DNA from: Rotaria sordida
Lineage: Eukaryota > Rotifera > Eurotatoria > Philodinida > Philodinidae
Length of the DNA stretch: 64,000 nt
Direction of reading: 5' to 3'
Assembly (NCBI GenBank): GCA_905250125.1
Contig: CAJNOL010000084.1
Coordinates: 166,576-230,575, forward strand
Position numbers and translations under genes: made by a program. Of the stretch, positions 1 through 15,200 are shown one piece after another; the first letter of the stretch is position 1; the number at the start of each line of letters is the position of its first letter. The notes beneath the pieces were generated by a model, which searched no databases, was not told where the DNA came from, and was given only the letters and a program-made list of their open reading frames with translations.

Positions 1-273
1 TTCAGAGTTATAGACGTTTTTACTAGCATGATAGAGATCAATAAATCGAATGATGGATGATATTTTGATCTGAGACAAGTTTATTTGCTTGATATATATC
101 AATCCAATAAAATACCTATAATTTTGAATAGAAAGCCTAACTGAATTTATCCTTTTGAGATTTTTAATATTTCACTAGAGTCTATCCTTTATACACAGAA
201 TTCGGATAATCAATTGAAAAGAATTCTCTTGCTGGATGGTTTTGATATTTGGTTTTTTGTTTTTTTTTTGTAG

Positions 274-3200
274 TCATCGATTTTAAAACTTTACTATACA
301 ATTATTGATTCATCTAATGATGTAGTTTTTACATCGCCTATTTATCATATGGATCCGATAAGATTTGTTGTACATCGATTTAAAAAAATCGAATGTTTAT
401 CATCATCATCAATTGTTAATTATGAATTTGTTGATTCATCAATACCATTAAATATAAATTCAAGAACAGGAAAAATATATTCAAAAGATGAATGTATAAA
501 TTTAAATGAAATACTTATTAAATGTTATGATATATATGATAGAAAGAAAAATGCATATGCAAAAATAATATTTGATCAAATTTGTCAAAAAAATTCTATA
601 AAAAAATCAAATATAAATTGGATTAATAAAATTGGTGAAGAACGAAGAAAACGAATTCATTATCAACAAGAAAAAATATCATCGGTAATTATTTTATTAA
701 AAATTATATGATAATTAAAAGCTTTTTTTCTTTTATTATAAACGATCGAATGGATTAAGTGATTTCTTTCCGAGTGTCATTTTATTATTGAAATGAATAG
801 ATATTTATAAAATTAGGGAAAAGAAATTTTAAAAGAGTCTGACATCAAGGATTTATTTCTGACAAGATATGACATTCATTTCCGTTTTTATTTATAATAA
901 AAAAAACAAACAAGAAGAATAGATTCTATACATCGTCTATTTTTAATTCAATCAAGAATAATTATTGACATAAATTGATTAGATGAAAATCAATTGATAG
1001 AAATATATGAAGATTTTAATGTTAAGAATTTTCACCTTTAAGTTTTTCAAATAAAACAAATAATAATTTTGTTATCATTGAATAGATCCCTCGTAAGGTA
1101 TATTTCGAATAAAATATTTATATTTAACTAATTTTTTTTAATATGTTACTCTTTTCTGAATGTCCCAGCCAGACCTACGCCAAATTTTGACTCTTTAGTT
1201 TATAGCGTTACTGACTGATGGGGCACTTAGTGTAAAAATCGTACTTTAGACATGCAAAGAAAATGTAATCTTCTAAGTACCAAAGAAAGGAATGAATAGA
1301 TCATTTTGTACAGCTTGGAATGTTCTTTCGAATGATATAATTTTCGTGGTCATTCGTCCAAAATACTTTATAACAGACACTTGTTCATTATCGTATAGAA
1401 CGATATGTTTCATATGACATTTCAAGCAGCAGTCAATCAACATGGGATTTTCATGTTTATATCTCGACTAATATGAAATGTTAAGAAACTTTGGCGGTCT
1501 AACATAGGCATAGATTATAATAAAAAATATATTACTCAGAAGTTGTTTAATTTTTTGTTTTGGTCATATTTAAAACGTTCTAGTTCCTTTATTTATAACT
1601 ATAAAAAGCAAATTTTAAATAGAATTAAATAAAAATAATGAAAAATTAATAGAACTATTCAAGATTTATTTACATTTTTCAATAGAACATTCTTTAATGA
1701 GTCAAAGAAAATATTTCCTTTTTTTTATTTGTCGAACTAAATGTAAATAGAAATGCAATGGTGATAGTACACCGGTCTTACGTACAGCTTTGCATTGGTC
1801 TAAACGTGTATGTATAGACTACTATTTTAAGAAAATAGACTAAATGTTTTCGAAGTCCAGGAATCTGAATCTATAGGAAATTTATCAAAATTCCCGAGTT
1901 TGAGAAAGAATTAGTCATATGTTATAAAATTCAGGTATTTTCTTGAAATAGCTTTCGTCCAACTGAATAAATCGAAATGGACCTATGAAGACTGAAAAGA
2001 ATTTGAGTCCTTAGCTTATTGTTACTTAGATACTACATTTCTACGGTTTTATCCATCCCTAAAAAATAGCAGAAAAACTCATTTTCGAATTTCACCTTGA
2101 AATTTTTCATAGAAACTAGGCTTACTGTGAATAGTTTATTGTGAAACTTTCAGATCAATGCGTTCTTCCTATCCAAAGATACAATTATGATAAAGGCTTG
2201 TCTTTTATATTGCTTATATATACTGGCAGATTTAATGTTCTTATTTCAGGAAAGGAACAAATCAAAAGACCGAAAACTTTCACAATAAAAACACTCGTAA
2301 AAATGTCACATTTTAGCAATAATAAGCTCTAAGTACTCGAACTCTTTTCAATGTAGAATTTACATGATGCACATAGTTCAGATTTTAAACAGATTAATCA
2401 TTTGAAAGACTTCCTTGATAAGGTCATTATTACCATTTCATCCCTAATTATAAGAAATAATTCTCAAAATCATTTGACCGAAAATGATTGTTGATTATTT
2501 CCGATTATGAATTAATAAATAATAATAATAATTATTATTCTAAATTTTTATATAAAGAATCAATTATATCGTCATCGTCGTCAACAATCTATTCAACCAC
2601 CATCACGTTTAGCAATTCGTTTTAATGAGTCATATATTGGTTCAATATCAGAAATAAAATATTGTCGTAAACAAACATCAAAAGATCATTTAGAACAAAC
2701 ATTTCAATTTCCATTAAAATATGAAATATTTTTACGTGAACGTGTTCAAATTAATGAGCAAGGACAATTATTTATATTACGTCCATTTGATTATGAATTA
2801 TTTCAAACAATAACATTTCAATTTCATTGTTTAATATTAGAACAACAAAATGGTGGAATGAATTTAACACGTGTTAATAAAACTGAAGATATACAATTAA
2901 TTATTGATGATATTAATGATGAATTACCACGTTGGATTATGGATGAACCATATCAATATGGAACATATTTTGGTTATGTTGAAAAAACAGCTCGACCAGA
3001 AACACCTGTTTTTCGTTTTAAAGCATTCGATCCAGATACAACATCAAAATTAACATATGAAATAGTAAATGGTGATAAAAATCTTTTTCATTTATCATCT
3101 GATGGTACATTAACAACACATTCTAATCAACAATTACTTTCACCAACATATAATTTAACTGTACGAGCTGTTGATTTAAATTCTCAAGTACCATCAATGA

Positions 3201-6200
3201 CTCGTTCAAATCCAGCACATTTAGTTATACGTACTGATCGTTTTGAACCAAAATTTTTTAAAGAACGATATATATTTAATGTTAGTGAATATACTCAACC
3301 ATCGACAATTATTGGAACAATACGAGCAAAATCATTTTCAACTAAAAGTGAAAATTTAAGATATTTTTTACAACAATCATTTATTGATGGTTCACAAATA
3401 AATCGACAATCAAATTCTATATCTGGTAATAGTGGTGATATGTATGAATTTAAAATTGATGAAACAGAAGGATCAATTAAAATATTAAAAATGTTAAGAT
3501 ATTCAGATCAACATAATAATAATACAAAATTTTTTACAGGTAAAATTATTCAAAACAAAAAAAAAAAGATTTTTAATTCAAATGTTGTATCATAAATCTA
3601 ATATTCAAATACAGCATGAAAGAAATTGGTTTTTTTTTTGTTAAAAATAAGTATTCAGTATGATTATATCCCGCAAAGCTAAAATTATTATTGAATAGAG
3701 ACATGTAAGTAAAGCCTATCAGGTTGGTTCCGGACCTGACTGAGTCTGAAAAGATGATTATAAGTTTTTGACTACAGAACAAGATATTTGTAGAAAAAGA
3801 CTTCCTCTATCTAGTAGTATATGCATTATTAAGTCCTACTGTGTATATCATTAGATAGAGGAAGTCTTTCTCTCTACAAGCCTCGATATATTCCATACTG
3901 TTGCCAAAAGCTTATAGTTGCCCTTCCTTTTGATTGGATCCAGGGTAGGCTCAATCGGTCATATTCTAAAAGTAACAGCTAATTATGATTTAATTATTAT
4001 AAGATCATTATCAAGATTGTGTGAGAAATGTGTATGACGTGTTGATAGCAGAATTTCGGACGACTATAAGACTTACGAGGGAAGTTCCTCAAAATGACTA
4101 ATTGCTGTTGAGTTGGATCTATGTACATAATGCAGACCCTAATGAGCTGTGAATATTTCGAAAAAAGTTCGAGTAGGAAAAAATAATTTTCGATTTGAAA
4201 CTTTGTACAGCAAAAAGATTTTATGAAAGTAGCTTGTGATGAGAATTTCAGATATTTTCGTTGCTCCTATTCTAAGATACGATTATGATAAATGTGTACC
4301 TTTTTACAATCACTCATATACACCTGCAGATGCCGATGTTCTTATTCCAAAATAGAAGAAAATAAAAACTTTCGCAATAAACTATTTCCACGTTGAGGCC
4401 TATCTCTGTACAAAGTTTCAAGTTAAAATTGGACAGTTAGTTTTCCTGTGGGGAACTATAGTATTGAGTTTAAAAGCCGGTAAAAATGCAGTAATCCGCT
4501 AAGAGACCGAACGCTATCTAAGGTATTCATAGTTTATTAAAATCTACATAATGCACTTAGTCCCAACTCAAAAGCAAAAAAACTCCATGATTTTCAGTCT
4601 TTTATTTAACTTAGTACGTTCTTGAATGAAGCCTTTAATAATAAATATATTATTAAATATTCTAAGTTCAGAGTAGTCGAATGGGTAGCATAGCTGTAGT
4701 ATCTAAAAAGTACTTTGTATTCCAGGAGTCTTCTAAATGCTACAATCTAGAATGAAGTCAGATTGATAAATGTAACATGTGCTTCTACTGATCAACTAGT
4801 TTTGTAACTCATTAAGTTCTGCGGAAGTATCCAAACAAGTCTCTCAACAATATTTCGTATATTTTCATGCTGTTTAAAATTGTAACAGGCTATTCTATTA
4901 AATTCAGTATATTTGCTGAAAATGCATTAAATAAATTTTGTTTTTTTTTCTTTTTGAATATTAGGTGTTGTCAAAGAATTAAGTGGTTGGCAAATGCAAT
5001 CACATGTTGAAATTGAAATTCATGTTATTGATATTAATGATAAAATTCCAACATTTAAACAAACATATTATACTCCACAAATTTCTGAAGATTATCCATT
5101 AAATACACCAATTATAAATTTTACTGTTACTGATGATGATGCAAGAAATACACCAAATTCAAATATAACACTTGATTTAATTGATCCATATGGAAAATTT
5201 TCTATATATAATGATAGTCGTATATCAACATCAAATAATATTCAAGCATATCTTATTGCTAAAGAACGTCTTGATTATGAATCATTATCACCATTAGATC
5301 GTCAATATAAATTAAAAATTATTGCACGTGATCATGGACAACCACAATCATTACAATCTGAAGCACAAATTTATATAACAATAACTGATGTTAATGATGA
5401 AGTAAATTTAAAGATTTTAATTTGTACATATTTTACTTTGTTTTTTGTCTTTCTTTTAGCCACCAGTTTTTAAAGAAAATCCAGTACAAAAAACAATTGC
5501 AGAAAATACACAAAGAGGAACATTTGGTAAATACAACAACTTTTTTTGTTTTTTTTAAATTTTTGTAAAAATTTATTTTATCTTTTATTTTAGTTGTTTT
5601 TGTTGATGTTGTTGATACGGAATATAATGATTCTGTTACAGTACAATTTTTACCAACATCTCAATATAATCCATTTCGAATAATAACAAGTCCAGGTGGT
5701 GGTCGAGTTATTCTTGAACAATCACTTTTACCTGATAAAGAATTCTATAATTTAACAATGCAAGCATCTGATCGTCTTGGTCATACATCACAAGCACAAC
5801 TTTTAATAACAATTTATGATGTTAATGATCATACGGTAAAGAAAGAAATTCTTTTTTTTTTTTTTTTTGAATAAAATTTAATTTCAATATATTTCATTTA
5901 GCCACGTATTGAACAATGTGAACAAGGTATAATAATAGCATCTATACGTGAAAATGCAACATTAAATACACCAATTATAAAAATTAATGCAACAGATCAA
6001 GATCGTGGTTTAAATGGTGAAATACAATTTTCATTAAAAGGTACCAATGATCCACAACAAGATTCTGATATGTTTTCAATTGATTCTGATACGGGATTAG
6101 TTACAAATAAAAAAAAATTAAAACATTTAAAATCTGGATTTAGTGAATATACAATGACTATATTTGCACAAGATAAAGATCCATCAAATTCACGTTCAAC

Positions 6201-9200
6201 ACATTGTATTTTAAAAATAACTGTAGAAGATATTAATGATCAGTAAGTTTGTTTGTTTATTTTAATGAAAATTAAGTTAATATACATGTCTTTATTCTTA
6301 ACGAGTATTACCGATAGATAATATAAAAATGAATTATATCAAATACAAGACTAACTTTCACAGACTGATTATTCTCATAACTGTCAAGTTGATATATACT
6401 ACTATGAGTATAGTTTATTCACAGAGTAGTTAGTAAAAATTTCATGATTACAGTTATGAGAGTCAGAATTTTATCCAGATTTTCTCTTCCGGAAGGATGA
6501 TTTAAAACATCGGGTTAGCACTTTCAGAGTTTATGGTTGTTGTACAATATGTCTGTGTTCTGAAAAATATATATTTGCTCTTGCGGAGTTTTAAATCACC
6601 TTTTCGGAAGAAAAGATCTGGATCAAACATTGGTGAAAGTAACATTTTTCATAATAATCCAGGTCATTTTTGACTCATTCGTAGTGAATAACATGAAAAA
6701 TAGCTTTTCTAGAATTATTTTACTTGAGATATAAAGTCACGAATAATATGACTTTCATGGTCAGTTTTAAAGGTAGGAAACTGCAGATTTTGTTATAGTC
6801 GTCCTTCTGAGCGAGACTTTAACAATAGGAATGAATGATTTCGAATCAGAATCAATGATTCCATATTATAAAATGAAAACCAATACTAACAATCTCGACA
6901 CGATCCCGTAAATGAAAGATTTGATTTCAATCCAAAAATAATCGCCTCTGCAAGTATCGAATCATATATTATCTCTATGACTTTGACAAAATTTAACTCT
7001 ATCAGCATCTACATTAAGCTATTCTCATGTTTGACTAATCACCAACTCTACTGGATTAGTACTAGGACGTAAACGATGAAGCACTGTTAATTTCTAAGTA
7101 TTACTTTTATATAACAAAAAATTTTTATCTTCTAGTTATCCTGTAATAACTTCACCAGCTCGTGATAATGATTTAATATCTATAAAAATGGAAAAACGTG
7201 TTAATTTTAATTATCCTGTACTTGTTGTTCGTGCAAAAGATGAAGATAGTGGAAAAAATGCACTTTTACATTTTTCTCTTAAATCTCGTGATGATTGTTC
7301 AAATGGTATACAATATTTTGTTATTGATTCACAATCTGGTGTTATATCAACACGTTCATCAAATGTAAATAATCCAATAAATTTACAAATAAAATATTGT
7401 CTTGTTGTACAAGTATGTGATTCACCTGATGATGGTCCATCGAAATGTTCTGAACGTAAAATACAATTTCAATTATCACAAGATGGTTTTGAACCACCTG
7501 TTTGGGCACCAGAAACAGCATTAACATTTCAACGTGTTATGAAAGTTGTTGAATTAGCACAACAAAATATTGTTATTGATACATTTAAAGCATCAATTGC
7601 AAATGATGCAACAAAAAAAGTTATTTTTGAAATGGAACCATTTAATTGGACATGTTCAAATGTTGCATTAGCTAGTGAAAAACCACGTATACCATTTTTA
7701 TTAACACCAGATGAAAGTGGACGTAATATAGCACGTTTAGTTATTTATCAACCAATTGATGCTGATCCACCAACTGGTTGTACAAGATATCAATTTAAAA
7801 TTCGTGCTAAAAATGCTGCTATGGAAGCTTTATCATTAGAAAGTATCTATGAAATTGAAATTGTTGATTCAAATGATAATATTCCAATGTTTAATGTAAG
7901 TTCATATCGTGCACAAATTTATGAAAATGAAATTAAAGATAATTTGTTACGTGTACAAGCTGAAGATAAAGATATTGATCCAAAAAATCGTAATACAACT
8001 TATTTTATTCGATGTCCTAATGATGGTAAGAATTTTTGATAAATAAACAAAAAGGTAACATCAAATTCTATTGCATACCATTGATATATCAATAGATGAT
8101 ACTATCGACATTGTAACTACGGCGAAAGTGATACTCCCTCATAATGGTCTTGGAGGTTAGAACCCATCGGGTGGTCCAAAAATTTTGGACGCAATCGACT
8201 TCAGGACCAACCTGATGGACTCTAGTGAAACCACTTATCGTCATGTCAATAGTATGCAGTAGGACTTGATAATACATAGACTATTAGACAGAGAAAGTCT
8301 TCGTTTAGAAAACTACATAAATTTCTTTCTGTTTTTTTTGTTTGTTTTAGGTAATCATCAAAATCTTCAATATCATTATAATAGTCCATTATCAAATTCA
8401 TTATCATGTCAAGGTATTGTTTCTATTGATCCTGAAACAGGTTGGATAAGTGTTCAACGACAATTTGATTATGATAATCCAGCTGATCGTCGTTTTGTAT
8501 TTGATGTATTTGCAAAAAATATTCTTCCATCAGATAGATGTAGTGGACAAAATACAAAAGAATCTCAAGCTCAATCATCTTCATTATCATCAGGTGCTGA
8601 TGCTAATCCAACAATACAAATTTGTGTTACTGAACATCGTGTACCAGTTATTATTGAAGTACTTGATAGAAATGATAATGCGGTAAGTAATATTGGTTAT
8701 TGATTGAGATACAATTATGTAATTATTAAATTAAAAGAAAAAAGCAGAAATCTTCATTATCTAAACATATGCAAAATCAACAAAATAAAAAATGTATCGA
8801 AATCAGAACGAAAAATTTTAGTAAAATTTTCTATAATTATTATCGAATTATGTTATAAATCACATCAATCAAAGCAAAATCTAGAAGAGATTTCTTAAAA
8901 ATTAACTGACCTTCGTCAATTGAACTAATCAAAGCATAACTATTTAAGACTTTCTTTGAGATTTAATACAAAAAAAAAAAATTTTGAAATAGTTTTTTCT
9001 TAGCCAGAACCTTGATCCAAAAAATAAAATCACCCAGGATCGAAGCCACTGGAATCAGAACTTAAACAAAACTTAATTCCGCACAACTCTATAGTTCTCG
9101 AAAACTGATCCTCAAGTACATATTTATTTCTCTTAGTAAACGAAAGTATAATAACTTTCATTCAAATTATCAATATTTCTTACAATATCGAATAATTTTA

Positions 9201-12200
9201 TTTTCATTAATTTTTTAGCCTCAATTTAATAATTTACCATATTTTACTAAAGTTATTGAAGATGCTGAACCAGGAACAACAATATTTCATTTAAATGTTA
9301 GTGATATTGATACAGATGATATTTTAACATTTTCAATTGTAAATGAACAAGAAGCATCTGCATTTGCTGTTAAAGAAAATACAGGTGAAGTTTATTTAGC
9401 TTCAGCTCTTGATTATGAACGTGTACAACAACATAGTGTTGAAGTTCAAGTTAGTGATTCAAATAATGAACATCGTGCACGAACAATTTTAACAGTTATT
9501 GTTGAAGATGCAAATGATAATCCACCACGTTTTCTTAATTTACCAAGAGAAATAATTGTTGAAGAAGGACGACAAACATTTGATTATGATCAATTAATTA
9601 TACGTCAACCATTAAGATTAAAACGTGATGCACGTACATATAAAAAACAAAAAGATTATAATAAAAAACGTATATCAATATCAACAAAATTACCTGAAGA
9701 ATTTTATGATGATTTTTCTTCTCAACAACCATATACATCAAGAATTATTTATCGTGTTGAAGCTATTGATCCTGATTTTGGTCGTCCATTAAAATTACCT
9801 ATACGTTATACATTAACATCATCAAATCCATTATATACACAATTTTTTGAAATTCATCCATTAAATGGTACAATACATTTAAAACAAGAACTTGATCGTG
9901 ATCCACCGAATGGTTTTGATGAATGGTTATTAACTATTATTGCAGCTGATGAAGATGGAAGAGAAGATATGGGTTCAAAAAAAAATGCATCATGGTTAAA
10001 AATTATTGTTAAAGATATTAATGATTTACCTCGTAAGATTTTTTTTGTCTTTCAAAAAAAATAAAAATAAAAATTTTTTTGTTTTTATATTCTTTTTTTA
10101 GCAATGTTTATTGATGTTGATCCAATTGGACATATACCTGAAAATGCTCGTGCAGGTACACGTGTTGAAGGTTTAAGAATAAAAGCAACTGATTATGATA
10201 AATTATCGGAAAATACAACACGTTATGCATTAACATTAAATACAAAATCAATTGATGGTTCTGATGTATTTCGTATTGATGAAATAACAGCTGATATTTA
10301 TCTTAATGTTGATAATTATCTTGATAGAGAAAAAACTCCACATCATAATTTATCAATTATAGCAAGAGATTCAGGTGATCAATCAGGAAATTTACAATCA
10401 AAAGAATTAAAAATTACAATTATTATTGATGATGTCAATGATATGCCGGTAGAATATTTGTTTGTTTGTTTGTTTTTTTTGAAGTTTTTATGAAACACAT
10501 AGAGTAGAAATTTGTATTTCCTCTCCCTCACAAACTATAACAGAGAAGAGATCGACTGACCGTGACAAACGGAGCTAACAGATATCCCCCTAGCAACACC
10601 TCCGCCTCGCATCATCTATAACGTCTTGATAATTTCTTATTGTATTTTTAAAAAAAAGGATGGTGAAGAAATATATCCCAACATGGATAGAATAAAATAA
10701 TCTCCGCATGATTAACAACAGCAACTACATTGTGTTTCATATTTTCAATCCCATAGAGATTGTACTAAAAATTTTTTAATGCAAATTTTTTTTTGTTTGT
10801 TTTTAAGCCACGATTTAAACCAAAAAATCAACAAGCACAAATATCTGAAACAGCACAACGTGGAGATTTTGTAACAGAAGTTCGAGCTGAAGATGATGAT
10901 ATTGGAGTTAATACACATTCATTATATGAAATAATTGAAGAATGTCAATTATCAAATGAACATATAATACGTTGTTCAAGACCAAAATATTTTATTTTTA
11001 AAGAAACTGCATTAGCTGAAAAAGGTTTGATTATTATTTAAATTAATTTTTGTTTTTTTCCGAAAAATAAAACAAAATAATTTCTTTTTTTTGTTTTTTT
11101 AGGCACAATTATTCTTCTTGAACCTGTTAATTATGATCCACCAGATAATCAAAATAAATTTCTTTTAAAAATTAAAGCAACAAATGGTGGAATGTCAGAT
11201 TATGCTAATGTAACTGTATTTATTACTGATGCTAATGATAATGTACCAGGTGAGAATATTATCTTTTATTTAATTTTGAGTGTTTGTAATTAATCATGAA
11301 TTTTGTTTAGTTTTTCTTTTTTTTTTTTTGTTTTTTGAAAATATCAATGAATTATAATAATATGAATCTATTTTAAAATAATTCTTTATTTTTGTTTGTT
11401 TTTTTTTCAGTCTTTTCTCAATCGGTTTATTTTGCTAATATTAGTGAAGAAACATCATTAGAACAAGAAATTCTTCGTGTACATGCTACAGATAATGATG
11501 TTAATCCAATAAATAAAGAATTTATTTATCGTATACCACCAGATCGTTCACAATATGAAAATCGTCAACATTTACGTATAGATGCAATTGATGGACGAAT
11601 ATATTTAAAGAAAAATTTTGATCGAGAAAAATCTTCAACTATAAGTTTACCAATTGAAGCTGTTAATAATCAAAGTTCAATTATGTTAATTGGTCGTGCT
11701 GTTTTAGTTATTAATGTTCTTGATGTAAATGATAATTATCCACGTTTTGCAGAAAATTATTTACCACGTATACGTGAACATACAGCAAGTAGAAAAATTC
11801 TTGAATTTAAAATTAATGATCCTGATGATCAAAATAGTGGAAAAAATAAATTTCGAGTTAAACTTGGTAAGTTTTTTCAGTTAATAATCAATAACATTGT
11901 CCTATCATTGTAGAACATAATAAAAAGGAAAGAAATATCCAATATTAGCAAATCATACTATAACAATCATGATTATTAGGATTTAATTGTTTTGTTTTTC
12001 AACTTTAGTTCTCAACAAAAAGATTTATGATGTGACCTATGAATGACTAGTTGTTATAAACTTATCAATAGATATCACGGATCTTTACTATCATTTCTTC
12101 GAATTAAAAATTTGAAAACTATACTCTTGCCTTTAATGAAGAGATAGAAATTAGAAACTAACTAGAAAAATCTTTTTTCACGCCAAGTAATAAAATTTTT

Positions 12201-15200
12201 CATCAGGTCGAACAGAGATGCCCATGGCGACACTTCTTTTAAAACTACCGCGGCGTGGCAGCAGCAACTTTTTACATAGCTCATCGCGTCGCAATAACTT
12301 TTTCTCTTGTAGGATCGCGGCAGATTTCCCACCGCGATGGATATCTATGAAGTAAAGTCAAACTTGAGTTACCCAGCTCTGAAACGAAAATTTTTTTCAA
12401 GATTGTAGAAAGTGGTTACACCCTTGACGACCCTTTCCCCGTGCGAATCGTTAAAATTCTAATAATGCATAATTAAAATTTCAGGTAAAAATAATGTTTG
12501 GCCTGAATCTGGTGAACCTAAATTTCGTCTTGATATTCAATATGATAATGATGGTAAACCACGTGGTACACTTAGTACATTACGTGAACTTGATCGAGAA
12601 GAACTTTGTTTAAATGATGATAAATATAAAAATCAACGTTATTGTGGTAAATATTATGATCTACCAATTTGGATGTCTGATGGTGAACAATCAGGAATAA
12701 ATCCTCTTCGAGTTCTTGTTGAAGATATTAATGATAATCCATTTAGTAGTGGTTATAAATCTATTGATATTTATGATTATAAACATACATTAAGTAAAGT
12801 TTTATCAACATCACGTATTTATATTGGTACTGTTTTTGCTGATGATGAAGATGATTGGGATTTTAATAATAAAATATTTGAACTTCAACCATCGGATGAT
12901 AATAATTTTTTATATGTTGATAAAAATATGCATTCATCACGTACACCTGGTGCTATTTATTTAACAATGCAAAATAGCAATGCAACAATTAAACATGGTA
13001 AAAAATTTTTTCGTTTTTTTCCTTCTTCTCTAAATTCTTTTCCTTTTAATTTCCATAGGTATTTCATATAAATATGATGTAATTGTTCGTGATACACATC
13101 CTCAATGGTTAAATCGTGATTCTCAAACATCATATATAGAATTTCGTTTACATGATTTACCATCTGATGCATTTGATAATGCAGCATCAATACGTCTTCA
13201 AGATATAACTGCTGAAGAATTTATTGAAACACGTCATCGTCATGAATCATCATTATCAATATTTAAACGTATAATACTTGAAATAATTCCAAATGCACGT
13301 CATATTGATGTTTTTTCAATTCAAAATCATGAATATTTATCTCGTACAATTGATATTTATTATGCAATTCATGGTAGTGGTTATTTATCAAAAATAAAAA
13401 TTAATGGTCTTGTTGAAATTTCACGTAAAAAATTTGAAAATTATTTTAATATAAGTCAAATTGATATAAATGAATGTTTAAATTCTGATCAACAATGTTT
13501 TACAATTGGTTGTTTAAATAAAATTGAATTACAATCAAAACAACCTTATTTAATTAATGCAAATCAAACATCATTTATTGGTTTAAATATAAAAACAATT
13601 GCACAATGTTCTTGTGATACAGATATTAATATACAACAAGAAAAACAAAAAGATCTATTAAAAACACATAAATATTGTTTAAATGGTGGATATCCAACAA
13701 GAGATAATCATCATATTAAATGTATGTGTCCTGATCAAACATTATATAATGGTGGTGAACGTTGTCAATTAACAAGTATTTCATTTGATGGTAAAAAAAA
13801 AAAAGAATTGTTTTTTTTTTTGTGAAAGACAATCTAAAGAGTGTTGAAGTATACTACCAATGACAAAACGACTAAGAATCATATTTTTGATCTAAAATAT
13901 AGAGTTGACGGTCAGAAGAAGTTTTATTGGATATATATATATATATATATGAATAGTACAAGTGTTGATATACTTTCTGAGTCTTTTTAATACATGCTTG
14001 AATAACATTTAATGATAGACAGTTGCAAGCTTCATTCACAACATTCTCTAGTTCACGTTGTGATTTTGGATTCTTGTTTTTAATTTTCTGTTTGATAATG
14101 TTCCAGACCAGTTCAATACCGTTAAAATCAGGACTATAACCTGACTATTCGCATAATTCAATATTATATTGTTCACACCATTGTTTAAATTGAGCACTTC
14201 TATCCTATATAACTACGTCAGAAACACATCGGTATCACTATTTAATCAGCTATCAAATCGATAGAAAACACAATCATTCAACGAAATGAAATCAATTAAG
14301 TTAATATACGCTCGTCAAGGTGAAATTTTCTTCTTTGATATCGGCTCTTCTCGTCTACATCAAACAATCTGTTGTGTACTTCTTAAACCCACATGACATT
14401 CATTTTCAAAATTGCGTAGATGATAACATTGTATCGTGCATTCGATAGTGTTGAAGTGTGTAAATGATAGCAATTCATCAACAGTAGCCTATCGATTTTG
14501 TTGTAGGGTTTGATTTGAGATGAGTCGAGTGCAGGTGAACAGTCAGGCCTATGTCCAGAATTTACATCACTATGAGAACAATAATAATTAATAGTGCGGT
14601 ATATTGTATTCATGTGACAGTTTAGGAATCATACTACTTATGAGACATTTATAGAGACTTTTTCACTCACTGATGATGTATGAATGCTTTGTTTTTTTAC
14701 TTATTGTATACATTTTGAATAAAATTATCGAACAACAAAATAGGGACAAAACACAAAATAAACAAAAGTAAATATACAATAATCGATCATTAAATATTAT
14801 TCAAACATGTATTAAAAAGACTCAGGAAGTATATCAACACTTTGTATCTTCATATTAAATCTATATTTTAGATTAAAAATATGATTCTCATATCATTTTG
14901 TCGTTGATACAAAAGGATTTTTCTTCAAAATAGAAAATACTATAACTCAAGAAGGAAACGAACTAGAAAGTTGAAACTTTCCGAATACATATCATAGTAA
15001 TCTCGTAGAGATTGTGCTAAAAGTTTTGTTTGTTTTTTTTTTCAAATATAATCTTTTCTATTGATTAGGTAATGGTTATGCATGGTATAAACCATTAACA
15101 ACATGTGATACATGGATGTTATCAATTGAATTTTTAACTCAAACATATAATGGTTCAATATTATATAATGGACCATTAAATAAAAAAATTCCAATGGAAG

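Noticed and set aside
12957..13190. Minus-strand ORF across cadherin exons 14-15
   Set aside because: Antisense shadow of cadherin coding sequence spanning an intron.
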